The position numbers and the translations under genes are program-made. This document shows positions 1-13,100 of a stretch of 64,000 nt of DNA, in pieces. Each line of letters starts with the position of its first letter. Within the stretch, counting starts at the first letter, position 1. The notes under the pieces are model-generated. The model saw only the letters and a list, made by a program, of their open reading frames with translations, was not told the origin of the DNA and made no database searches. The stretch spans positions 47,969,467-48,033,466 of the forward strand of contig NC_087070.1 in the NCBI RefSeq assembly GCF_963678635.1. Reading direction: 5' to 3'. This DNA comes from Symsagittifera roscoffensis (Eukaryota; Xenacoelomorpha; Acoela; Convolutidae).

Positions 1-991
1 CATGATTCCCGAGGGTTTTCGAATAGATTGTTTTCATAACAAAAACTAGAAAAAAAACCAATGCATGTTGAGATAGTATTTGTATATAAAAATCGACTTG
101 GCTAGGTTATCTGGCAAAAATTTACTGTTCAGGTCTCCGCAAAGAAATGTTCACTTTTGAGTTATCTTGCTAGGCCTTGTTTCAACTTTTATCCTACGGT
201 AAAATAAGTTTTCACTTTTATACTGAGAAACTGAAATTAGAACCGGTTTTAACAAAAAGGGAATAAGTCAAAGCGATTTATTGGTCTTGATACGCAAAAA
301 CTGAACGCTGAAGGAAGAAAATGTTGTGCTCCCTCGAGCAAAAATTAGTAAAATTTGTCTGAGAGTTGAAAGAAGTTAGTTGCAGTAACTAGATGTGTGT
401 GGCTTGTTAGCCGTTGCAAAACCGGTTTAAATTTTTTTTTCTGCGAGCTTCTTCTTTTTTGGGGCGAATTATCTTTAAAGTCAAGTCAAATGCCTTTGAG
501 AAAGCAATAGTTTTCTGTTCGATTGGGAAGCTTTGAGGGACGTTTTGAATGACGATTTTTTTTTGCGAATAGTTTTTTAACTGACGTTTTCTGAGACCAA
601 TTCTTGAGAGACAAGGGGCCAATTGCTGCCTTTTGGTGAAACACGAGTTGAACAAGGTCAAGGCATCGGTCGAAACTTTAATTGTCAGCAGGATGAAAAC
701 TCATTTTTTGTTTGATTCAAATACTTCTGAAACTTTTGAAGTTAAAAATTTTTGAAAAAATTGTCATATCAAAAATGCGCGTGTGAAAATCTCGACAATC
801 TTCACGATTGTTGATCGGACAACATTCTAGCTAATGTATAAAAACTTTTCAATTAGAATTTATCTTAAATTTTTTGTCAAAATTCGGGAAAAAAATCAAA
901 TTTTGGATCTTTTCGTTGCAAAATCCACGCAAAATTGAAGGAAAAAAGACGATAAACATATAGTTAAAGGTAACTAAAAAGTTTGTTTTAG
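1..991. other. Intronic sequence upstream of the first visible prominin exon
   Basis: This AT-rich stretch carries no exon I can support. It ends in a polypyrimidine-like tract and an AG at 990-991 that serves as the acceptor for the exon at 992. Short open frames here have no recognisable composition or motif. The upstream prominin exons must lie outside the window. Confidence 0.6.
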
Positions 992-1117
992 AACAAGGGA
1001 GAAATCGAAGACTACTCATTGTCAACTCTGAGCTTCAAGTTGTCGAATTTCGCTGACGAACTCATTTCAGACTCGGCTGACAAAATTGTAGACAAGGATG
1101 AGCGATTGAAGTTAACG
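992..1117 (+). CDS. Prominin exon (extracellular loop helix)
   Basis: The exon is 126 nt and phase 0 at both ends, with acceptor ttttag and donor gtaata. It encodes 42 residues beginning NKGEIEDYSLSTLSFKLSNF, an amphipathic helix-like stretch. This is the first exon I can see. Confidence 0.75.
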
Positions 1118-4100
1118 GTAATAATATCAGTCATAATCTAAAATTTAACTTTTCTGAATCGATTCATTTATGTACAGAGGCGGATCTAGTAACTCCTCAA
1201 GGGGGTAGAGCGGATTTTCAAAAGATTGAAATTTTGTCGACCTTTTTCTATAGCTCGACAAAATTGATTTTCCGAGCGCTTCCAGAACTCCAAAAAGACC
1301 ATCTTTTGACAAAAAAAAATTTGTGCTGCAAAAAAAAATTCAAAAAAAATTTTTTGAAGGTGTTTTTATGCACTTTTTGATAATTTGACGAAAAAATGTG
1401 TTTTTTGGCGCGCATTCCACCCTCAAATTTAGTATACAATGGCGATATATAATAAAAGTGTTAAGGTCAGTCACCCAAAATGGGTTTTTTAAAATAGTAC
1501 CAAAGGGGGAAATTTTGGGTCGGGAGGGGATCGAACCCTAAAATCCCCTGATTATGTGTATCAAAAATTTTGGTAACAGAAGTTTTAATAATTTCCAAAA
1601 TCTTATATTGTTTTTACCTCAATTTTATTTTATTTTTTTTTGCAGAAAGCACAGTTGGAGCTACAACAGGCCGCAAAGGAAATGGAGAAAATTAATTTGC
1701 AATACCTGGAAAAACTTAAACAGACCCGGGTTAGTATAACTTGAAAATTAAAAATAGCTGATTGTTGCTCATATCCAAATCATTAACAGATGGCTTAGAA
1801 AACGTTTCATTGGACCCGAAATTGAAAACTCATCGACTATTTTGTTGTTTCAGGAATTGATGATCAATCAACTAGGGCAACTCACGGATAAAATCTCTAA
1901 AATTGTGAGTAGGTTCTTTTTGTAGAAAAATTGGCAGATTGAAATGATATCAACCACAAAAGTAACTCCCTAAAGGAAGAAAAGGAACTATGAGTTGGCT
2001 TATTTTTTCCTCATCCCAATTTTGACTACTTCGAAGAAAAATAGCTTGAATGTAGAAACGCAAGCTGAAATTACAAAATTTTGAAAATTTTCGAACATCA
2101 GGATAGTTTTGGAGAAAAAATTATTCTGATAAATTTGATACAAAGCTTACGAGATTACCATCAAAAACAAAAAAGCGTAATTTTCAAATCTCATTTATGG
2201 TAACTGCGTCTGGGATCATTTTAATAACAAAATATTTTAAGAAATTGTATGATAAGCAAATTTGGTGCATGGTGGTCAGCGAATTTTTTCTAGCTTTTTT
2301 GATCTATTTGTTGTTATTTTCGTTCAAAGCCGGCTTCTTGAGAAAATGGCCAAAAAAACTCGAAATTATCACCTCAATTTTTTTAAACTGCAACTCCAAA
2401 CCAAAAAAAAATACCATGGTCTGACAAATTTCGGTACAGTAACTGGATATACTTTTATCATACTGTGATTATAATTTTTCAGCAAAATGGGGATAAAATT
2501 GCATCTGCCGATGCTGGAAGTGGTTTTGAGGCCTATGACATCTCGAGCGGCACTGTGAAGGCTCTGGTGAAAGAAGCCACTGAGAATCTGGCCCAAGCTT
2601 CTAGAGCCAAGTTCCCGTATGCATCATGGGATAAGGTGAGAATAATTTATTTCCCAGATAAAAACAGCGGTCTAAAATGACGTTGAACGGCACCTCCGAT
2701 CAACCAATTCAAAATCAGTTTTAAACAGCAATATTCTAGGTTTTTTTCGGCCTAAAATGATGTTGAACGGCACCTCCGATCAACCAATTCAAAACCAGTT
2801 TTAATCAAAATTTAGCATTACTTTCCCAGTCTTTACGTTAATGCCATGACAGAATAAAAAAAACTTCTTTTCTTTTGTAAATACTGTTTGGTTACTGATT
2901 CTTTAATTTAAAGTTGTCAAAAAGCAGTTTCAGGCCAACCAACTTCGTTCAATTTCGTTGACCTGACCTGGAAGATTATCGCCAACAATTTGACTAAAAT
3001 TTTTTTTAAAAAAATGATGATAATGATTCTGTTTCGAAACTGATTTTTTATCAATAGGCAGCATCGGCTTACCAAAAACGTCTGTCTGGTTTTGTCGATG
3101 CTTACGGGTCTTATCTGAGAGAGGAAGTGGACTCTAACATCGGACACTGCAAACCTCTTTCACAGATACACTCGGCACTCTTCAAGACATCGTGTGACCA
3201 AGTGCTCGCTGATTACGTAAGTCACACTCCGCCTTATAGTCAATTTAATAGTTTAAACAGATTTATTGGACAATTTACAACGTCTTTGAAAAGATTCTGA
3301 CCAAGAGCCGATTTGGGCGAGGGGGGTTACGCCCTTTTTTCTTCAGAGATTTGACGCCCTCACGAACTAAAGGTTCCCCCTTTGGTTTTATTTTATGACT
3401 TCCATTTTAGACCAACCAACCCTAATTTTTCCCAACGCGCCTTCGTCACCAATATAAAATACTTTAAAGGGAATAGCGCTCCCAATATAGCTGGGAGCGG
3501 CGCGCAAAAAATGTAGCCGGAAGCGGCGCAAAAGTTTGCCCGCGGCGCAAATTTAGGGTCTAGGGTTCTGGGACCGCTCGGCAAATCAATTTCCGGTCAA
3601 TCTAAAAAAAACCGACCCTCTGGAAAAAATTCTAAATCCGCCCCCGATTCTGACCTTCAATTTTGGAAATGGTAATTAAATTGGTTTTTTTCAAAATTGC
3701 AATCGAACCAGGGTGCGGATCTATGATTTTCTCGAGGGGGACGAGTTTCAAAAATCTTCGAAACTCTTCGGTCAACTAAATTAATTTTCCGAGCTCTACC
3801 AACGCACTAAAAAGACCCTGTATTGTTCAATTATTCTGCGCTCTCTTCAGACCCTATTCAGACCAAGAAAATTGCGCCGCGGGCAAATTTTAGAAAAAAA
3901 AGGTCAAAAAGGCCGTTTTTTTTGAAACGCGCCTCCTTCATAATTTGTATAAATTGGCACCGAAGCCGGCCTTAGAAAAACTTAAGAGTCGTTCGCATGT
4001 CATAAAAGAATACTAAAGGGGAACTTTTGGACGGTGAGGGGTTCGAAACAGCTTGATTTCTTTCGAAAATTATATTTGTTGTCCAATCAAATTGTTAAAA

Positions 4101-7100
4101 ACTAGAAATAAGCCACACTTCGTGTTAAAAAATGGAATTTAGAAATAGATCACATGACCGGTTTCAAAAACATTTTGCCATGCAAGCGATTATTTTTCAG
4201 ACAGAATGTATATCTCAGGGTTGTAGGCAGTGTCGAATCGGCATATATAGTTTTTTTTGTTTAAATGACAGATTTCTGCTTTAAATAAATTGGTATTTTA
4301 CAACGTGAGCTATTTTGAGGTGACTTCATGTACTGCATGAATTAGCATGTAAGAAAATTCTATTTGATTTAAAAATTAAATAGAATTTTAAAAACCTGAT
4401 TTATTACACTCTGAAATCAAGATTTTTTTCCAAACTTTATCATTTGAGTATACTTGGTCCTTTTGTCCGCTTACCTTTTCTTTTTTTTATTATTCTGAAA
4501 CATTTTTTTTTAAAAAAAGAACGGGTAAATTTAGCAGCACAGTTATCATATAGCTAGCTAATTGTGTCTATTTGAAAGTTATGATTGGTTTTCCATCAAT
4601 ACCTTTCAGTTTGACAGAAATTGATGGAAATTAAGTTTGCCATTAAGTTTTAGGGGGAGATTGATCACTTGAGTCTAATAATGAGGCATATTGTTTACAT
4701 CGGCCTGCAAATTTTTTTATTCTATTTATGTGGCCATGCAATAAATATCTTTCAAATACCACTTCTCATGCAAGATAATCAAAATTAACGACAGCTTCTT
4801 CAGGTTAAAAATTGTCAATTCTGCGCTAAAAATTTATTTAATTATCATTAAGAGGTGGTAGGTCAACAAGCCGAAGAGCTAATAAGCCAAATATAGAAAA
4901 ACCGTTCCAATGAGCCGAAATTAAAACTGTTAAACAAACTAACAACAGATTGTCAGTGTTACATGAATTTGTCACTAATTCGGATGTAATTTACGTTATT
5001 CTGATGTAATTTTAAATTTGACTTCAAGATATTGCGGTTTCTAGATATGACGGCTTGTTGAATATCCGCCCACTAAGACTAGCTCATAGAAAAATAAATA
5101 TTTTCAAACGTGCAAAGTTCACTGCCTCGGAGTATATTACTTATTTTTTTGCTGGCTATAACAGCCAAAATTAAACCAAAATTTAAACCGATTATTTTGC
5201 TCATATTCACCATTGTATTCGTTTTTTCAACAAGTTTTGAATTTTTATTTACAAGTGCTGAAAAATTTTAGCACCAATTTTGGTTCTTTCTGCTCACATT
5301 TTCAATCAATTGAAATTCATTATTTAGTGCAACAAGTTTTAAAACGAATATAATTTTTCATTGTTAAAAAGTTTTCGTTATTTTGCTCACAATTTCAACC
5401 ATATGAAGTTCTTTAGTTAAAAAAAAAGCTTTTTAATGAAATTCTTCTCACTGATTTTTTATTTTTTTTAAAACTAGTGTTGGTTCGTTCTGCTCACAAT
5501 TCAAACCTTTAAAAGTTCATCAATTTAATTAAAATTTCAGTTTTAAAATTAAAATCTTAAAACTAAGGTTTAATTATTGCAAGCGCTCAATTTTGTTTTG
5601 TTTTTCCGCTCGAAATTTCAACCGATCGAAGTTTATAGTTTTTTCAAAAAATCACAAATCAAGTTTCAGTTATATATTTTTATTGTTTTAGAATCAGTTT
5701 GGTTCTTCTTGTTCACAGTTTGAACCAATTGAATTAGTGCCAAAAATGTAAAAAAAAATCACTGATTTGTTTTTATTATTTTAGAATCAATTCTGGTTCT
5801 TCCTCCTCATCGCAACCCTGTCGCTGCTGCCTTTGATGTGTATCGGCCTGAAACTGTCCACCCACTACCGAATATTAGAACCATATGACCCCCAGGAGAC
5901 ATTCGACCAGAGATTCCAAGCAGAAGGCGTCCCCCTCAAGGCGTAAGTCTATTTACACTCTATGCTTAAACAGGCTGGATAGCTTTTCATAAATCGTCAG
6001 CAAATCGCAGAAACCACAAATTTTATGCTCATCACAAAAGTATAAAGGTAAACAAATGCTAATAAAGAATGATAAATGAAAAAATCATAATTTTCAAAAA
6101 GGGAACAATTTGTTGAAATCTAAAATAAATTTCCCTAAAAAAATTCCCATCCTATAGGAACACAAACTTTGGAGGGATGAAATAATGAACTAGTTTTTGA
6201 TTTTGAGGTTTAATTCATTGAGTGAAACTCAGGGGCGGATTTAGGGGGGGGGGGGGCGGGGGGGGCGGACGCCTCCCCCTCAGGGATTCGACCCCCTGCC
6301 GACCCAAAGGGTCCCCCCTTTGATACTTTTTCAGAAATCCATTTTTGGCCGACCGACCCTAAAATTTTTCTAAAGGCGCCTTCGGCGCCAATATATACTA
6401 ACTTTGAGGGGGAGCGCGCGCCAAAAAAACGCGATTTTTTTGTCAAAATTTTTCAAAAATTGCCCAAAAACGGCTTTTTTGACTGTTTTTTCAAAAATTT
6501 GCCAGCGGCGCTGAAAATTTAGCCAAAGTAGGGCCAAAACAGTGCTTTGGGAGAGCTCGAAAAATCAATTTAGTCGACCTAAAAAAAAAAAAAAGGTCGT
6601 CAAAATTTTGGAAAATTTTTTGAAAATCCGCCCCCCCCTCGAGAAAATCCTAGATCCGCCCCTGGTGAAACTAATAATATAATCTCGCGTTCTCCGATGA
6701 ATTAGTAATTTAATAATTCATTGCATATTCATTTAAAAATACAAATTTTTGCATTGGTATTCAAATTGAGTAAACTGAGGACTACCCACATCAGCAAACG
6801 TTTGTCGAAAAAACTGTCGGTTTTACAAACTTGTATCATATGTCAATATTTTCTCAAAACTTGCTTATAGTGGACTTAAAACGCTGCTCGCATCCAGGCA
6901 AAACCTTGTTGATCAGGCAGCACTTGAATTGAATATCTCACTTATTTATTTTAGGAGAAAAAAAATCAATTGTGCATGAGATCGGTTGTGTCAACGACAA
7001 CTCAATCATGTCAAATTTTCAAACAAGAATTGCTAATTTCTTTGCAAGTATCACAGAATGTTCTGACCACAGTTGATTTTTGTGCTGTAAAAGCGATGGC

Positions 7101-10100
7101 TTAACCTTCAAAAACGTGTTTATAGTTTAACGAGACTGTTCGGCTCTTTTTACTCGGCTCTTTTACTTTTTTTACCCGGTGCAATTTTTTGAGCTATAAA
7201 AATCATGTTTATAGTTTAACGAGACTGCTCGGCGCTTTTTACTAGTGAAATTTCGCTGGTGGGGGAGGGGGGGTGGAGGAAAAAGATCCGACTGCTCGTA
7301 TGTCAAAGCAAAGCCATGAATGTTCCGACAGCCTCTTTATTGATATCGACTAGCCTTTGGTAAATTTTTTTTTGAAAAACTATAAATTTTAAACCATATC
7401 AAACATCAATTGTGCAAAAAAATTGACTAGTAGAAAATTAATACTAACTATCAGCTTGCCTCAATTCAATTTGGAACAGTTTTGTAGAGCAAGATAATTT
7501 GCCCCAAATTATAAATTGCGTAGCGCTTTCAGCATTTTTCAAAAAAATCTTTCAAGCGCGCTTAATTTAGTCCAGAACATGGCAAGTTCAGTCGAAAGGA
7601 ATAAATTTGCTCGTTGCCTATTGACAGAACGAAATATATCGCGCGTTAGTTATCTTAATTTGTATTTAAATTTTGAGAGTAGTCTCAAAGTGAAACAATT
7701 TTAATTTTTCAAGAAAAATAACACGTTGAAAATCTTTTTACGTTTGAGCTCAAAACAACTATATCCATTTGATCAAAAAAACATATAAAACAAAGTCCAG
7801 CCCAAGCATAAAAATTAAATCGCACTTTCTTCAATAGTTGGATTAATCAATTGTTTATGCAATCTATTTTATTGCGCCACTTTTTTTTCGTAAAAAATTA
7901 CAAAAAATTGAAATAATGTGGGAAGCAACACATTGTGTGAAGAATTAGGCAATTGTTTGTAGAAAACAGCCATAAACTATTCACCAGAGTTTTCATAAAA
8001 AAATTGGCCCACCGTGTTTAAACATGAATTCATTCCAGGCCTGCTGGGTTCATTGTTTGAGCGCAATTATCAAGGAGAAAGACCAAAAACCGTCTCCGAT
8101 CGAATTTTTTAAATCGGGGTTTTACTATCTCCTGTCAAGAAGAGATTGTTACGTAGATTAAATTTGTCAAACTTTCAATTTGTTAGAAAGGACAGCAGGA
8201 AAAGTTTTTAAATTTGCTTGTTTAGATTGCTTAGCAGTTTTTCAACGTGGGCGAAAGAATCTATCAAAAACATTCTCGGAGAAAAAACAAAATCTGTAGG
8301 AATGATCATCCCTTCTTCATTTGATGCAAAACAGAATTTTTTTTCGCAATTTCAAAGAAAGGATGGCATATTTAGGCTTGGTGTGGTTTGCAAAGTTATG
8401 ACGGTTTAATTATGTCGGTTTGATTATGTCGGTTTGATTATGTCGGTTTGATGTTGAAATTTTGCCTTAACGATCAAAGAAAATGAAATTTAAAAAAGAA
8501 GAACCAAGGGAGCGTCCTTGTGGCGGAATCCGCTCACAATTCACAAAATGCAGTTTGGTCTCACAATGAATTAACTCGCGGTATATTTCGTTGGACTAAA
8601 ACCTAAGCGGAATTTTAATCTGGTTCAGAAATTGTTCCAGTTTGTTTTTTTTTCCGACTTTCGAAGACAGTGACGGACTATTTGTGCTCAAGATTGTTTT
8701 CGTTCTCCAGAAAAATATAAATATTTCAATTAAGCATTTAACCATTTTTGACAATTTTTTAAATCAACAGAAAGGTAATGTTAATTTGAGCTCAAAATTA
8801 AAAAAAAGTTTCACTTGTGATCAGTTGTTGTATAATTATGGGTTTTTGATAATTATATTTTTGGTCATTTTGGGATAAAAACTGCGCAATATATTTTGTG
8901 TATTATCGCGTAAGTGATCATTTAATAAGGCTTAGAAATTATTACAAATTGAACTGGGGCAGCATGCTGTTAAAACGATTTAATACTTTGCTACATGCGA
9001 ATTATATTATATCACTTTGTATTTTACATAGCTGTTAGGTGATGGTGGAAAAAAAACATTTTTTGTTCATTTATTGAGGAAAAGCTTAACGCTTTTTTTT
9101 AAATGGAGCACTACTGCATAGACCTTAAAAGGTGGTCAAAATTCAGCGCTTTGCATAGGATAGTTTACAGAGAAAATCTATTTTTCCAGCTTGGTTAAAA
9201 ATAAAGTTGAAAATTTTGTGCATCACTAGCTGTATTCAGTTTGTTATTTTTATGATTTTTTATCCAATTGAATATTGCAATTACTTTTGTTTTAAAAATT
9301 AGTATTCATAGTCAGCTGTTTCTTTAGGGTACCTGAAGGCCATAACTGGGAGGTATACTCTAATTAAAGCCACTAGTTATCATAACAAACTGTCTCGTTT
9401 TGTCATAAAATTTAGAGCTAACAGTTTGTTTCATAAATGTTCCCCTGCTTCGCAGCACAAAGCGAGTAGTTTACTTAAGAAGGAATGAAGCTTGTTAGAG
9501 TATCAACCAACCCCTAGGGTTACTACGAATATTTCATTCAGTCGTGTTTTTCTGGTGCCAAAAATATGTAAAAGGAAAGTGGTTTGTGATAATATATCAA
9601 AACAATTCAGTTGTACTTTGAGCTGAAAGGAAATTTTGTTCATATCTAGAAAAATCGAGTCTCGTTTTTTTTTCAGTCACTATTGATTGACGCAATTTTT
9701 ACAGCTTAAACTAATGAGCAAAATTACAGATGGTAGCAAACGCAAAAATAGAAAAAATATTCCCGTGCCAAGTTCCGTGACTTATGCTACGAAAGAACTC
9801 AAACATCGGGCGAATGTATGTACCTAAGTTCCATAGTTCGGCCCGACATTTGAGTAGCAGAAAGTCGCAATATGGGTCGCACAAAGTCGCAACACACCTA
9901 TCTAAAAATAGGCGCTCAAAGTCGCAACATGAATCGGAATGGGTCGGGGGGCGAGATAAATTGCGCAAAAAAAGCATCTTTAATTGCGCAAAAAAGTTCA
10001 AAGCTTCTTTCCGAGTAGAGCATTGAGCAGCAGTGACTCAAAAAAATGTTTGCAGCAAATTGTAAATTTCGAGGAGATCCATTTAGTACAATCTTGAGTT

Positions 10101-13100
10101 TTTTCGTGGTTGGAAATAAAACAATTTATAAAAATTTTTGCATTTATAAATTTTGAATTCGATCTTTTTGTTAAAAAAAAGAACAAAAATCCTTGGAAAA
10201 TTTGGCAGTCTATTTGTTTGACAATAAATGTTCAGAGAAATAAAATCACATAAAATGAAAAGTTATGCATTTTTTTTTCTGGTCGCTACAAAGTTTTACA
10301 TAAAAAGCATAAAATATAGTTTTACTCGTTTTGAGTTTTGCAAAGTCGCGCAATACGCGTGTGAAGTGCAAACTCGCAATATATCTTCTTCGAGTCGTAC
10401 AATACTGTTAAAAAGACTTCTTTCGCGCCTAGTCGCATCATACCCTGTTTGAATCTTGATGCTCGCAACAAGCATTTTTTGGGTCGCACAACGTCGCGAG
10501 TGAAATATCTTTTTTGGGTCTAGCAAAAAAGTGCAGGATTTTTCCGATCTCCAAATGTTGCAGCATACCTAATTTGAGTCACAACACTCACCACATTTGG
10601 GTCGCTCCATGTCCCTAACACATAATCGTTTCCAAAGGTTGCATTAAAAAGGGACCTCTACCTGAGTACATTACAACTGACCACTCATCATGAACATTCA
10701 TTGTTTCGACGATTGTTTATTCCGACCATTGATTAGGTTAATTGGGTTCGAACGAAATCAAAAACTTCGCAAAAAAATTTCCCAGTGTTGAGAAAAACCG
10801 GCTGGATGTTTTTGGATTTTTTGTCTTATTACTAGACACCTGCTCTCGCATTAAGTGTAATCAGTTATATCGGATCAGCCAAATAATTTCATGGAAGTCA
10901 CTTTTTGTAGCTAGGCGCAGACTTTTGAAATCTTTAGATTTTTATACAAAAAATTGCTGTTCTGATTATTTCCGATTCGATCAAAGAAATAATAGAACAA
11001 TTTCTCTGATTTTCTTCTGATCAGAGAACTAAAAGAACAAAAACTCTGGCTTAACTTTGATCAAATAAATTTGAAAACAAAACCTCTAATTTGATTCCTA
11101 TCAGAAAAAAAGCTGAATAAAAACAGTACTGTAACAGTACAATTTCAGTACTGTTAAAGTACTGCTGCAGTACTTCGGTTTTTTCTCTAATTTTTTTCTG
11201 ATCAGAGATAAATTGCATCTTGCCAGAATTTGATACAGAACTGATATTTTACTAATTTAGTTCCTGAGAAGTGACTTTTTCTCTGTGACTTTCAACCCGT
11301 GCCGGTCTTCACTTTTCCTAACTCTTAGAAGAATCAAATGAAAATTGATTTTAAATGATGAGATTCATCCTTTAAATGGGTAAAATTTGTTTCAATTGTC
11401 GTAAATTGTTTTGAGCTGAAGATTTTTGCTGATCTTTGTCTCATTGTTAAGGAAACATTTGAAAAACTTTCATCAAAATGTACCTTTCGTGTACATCCGT
11501 TTATGTTTGCGTTTTTTTACCAAAACTTTTGGTTTTACACTGAAATTTACGTCTCTAAAAACAATTGATGTCTCTACAGACAATTTGAACTTCGTCTTCG
11601 TTTTCAAATCCTTAGGAATCAACTTTAAATTTTGTTGTTATTGAACATACATTTCAGTAAACGAATTTTTTTCAAGATCTTACATCACGCTTTTGTACAA
11701 AAACACCTTGATGTTAACATTTTGATTGTTAATAACTGTTATCTTGGAGCCGCCATAACTTCTGAAAAATTTGTGGCCCAGTTTCAAATACGTCGTTAAA
11801 TGAAATACAAATGCATTCACCCACAATGAGCCAAAACAATTACTTGCATCTGATTTGATTATGGCATTAATTTAACAACCAGAATGATCAAAACAACGCA
11901 AAGCCCCCAAAACATTTTTGCTCCCTTTAGCATGCACTTAGTGTTTTTTGCAAAAAAATAAATGCTCAGAGTTTATAAACTATAATAATAAAATCTTAGA
12001 TAATTCCTCAATAAGCAATCAAACAATAATGGGGAATCAGTTTTGAAAACTTTAGTTTCGATGTGCATGCGGTACAATTTTTTCGAGTCAAAAAAGTTAA
12101 GTCAATTAAACGATATTCTCAACTGATACTTAATTGCTAAATAGTTCATTTGTGCACGTGCCTAACTGCTGCACAAATCTGAGGCTTTTTTCCACTGACC
12201 TCCCCACATTTGAGTTTCAGCTTTGAAAAACTAACATTGCATTGGCATAATCAAATAATGGTGATTGGTAACTATTGTTAAATAATGGTGAGAACTAACA
12301 ATTATTAACACATTTTTTCTTCAAATCTTACCTCGTAAGATCACGCAATCAGCCATGAGAACACGAAAGACAACTGAAAAAAAAATGAAAACTTGAAATG
12401 TGGGAGAAAGTGGAAAAGAGCCAAATGTGGTAGTCGACCTAATGCAGTCAATTGGTTGATCTTGCATACAGATAATCTCTAAATTTTTACCTTGGTGTTT
12501 TTAAAGTTTTTTGTTGGGAAGGATTTTTTTGCTTAACCAGATAGAGTCCTCTTGGATAAAATCAAGTTATTTTTTTCTGCTGTTCAATTAATTGCTTTTC
12601 CGGACCTAGTTTTTTTTTTAGTTTTGTTTGATTGATTATATTTGATTAAAGTTTTGTTTAAGTTGAATTTAAACTTAAACCAGCCTCTTTTTAACTGTTT
12701 TCTAATCTCCAAAATAATCTCCTCAGTTAATTTCATTTGATTTCGGAATCATGTGAAATTGTCTTGGTATTTCCTAAATTTTATTCTGAACAATTTTTCA
12801 AGGAAATTCACTATAAATGACAAAAAAACTGTAAAATTACGTTCGCTGTATAAATAATTTCTAACGTAACTTCATTTGAGGTCTCTTTTTTGAACAAACA
12901 GAAGTGACTTGTACTGCTAGAATAACCACATAATTTACCTTTGATCCACAAATAATTAATTTCACATTTGTACCCACTAAAAGAATAAATGGGTGCTTTA
13001 AAAAACCTATGAAAAAACTGTTTTTCTTTTCAAATCAGTGTGCAAAAACTTATCATAGACGTATATGGAGTTTGTTACGTTTTCCGCTCTTTTCATTCTC

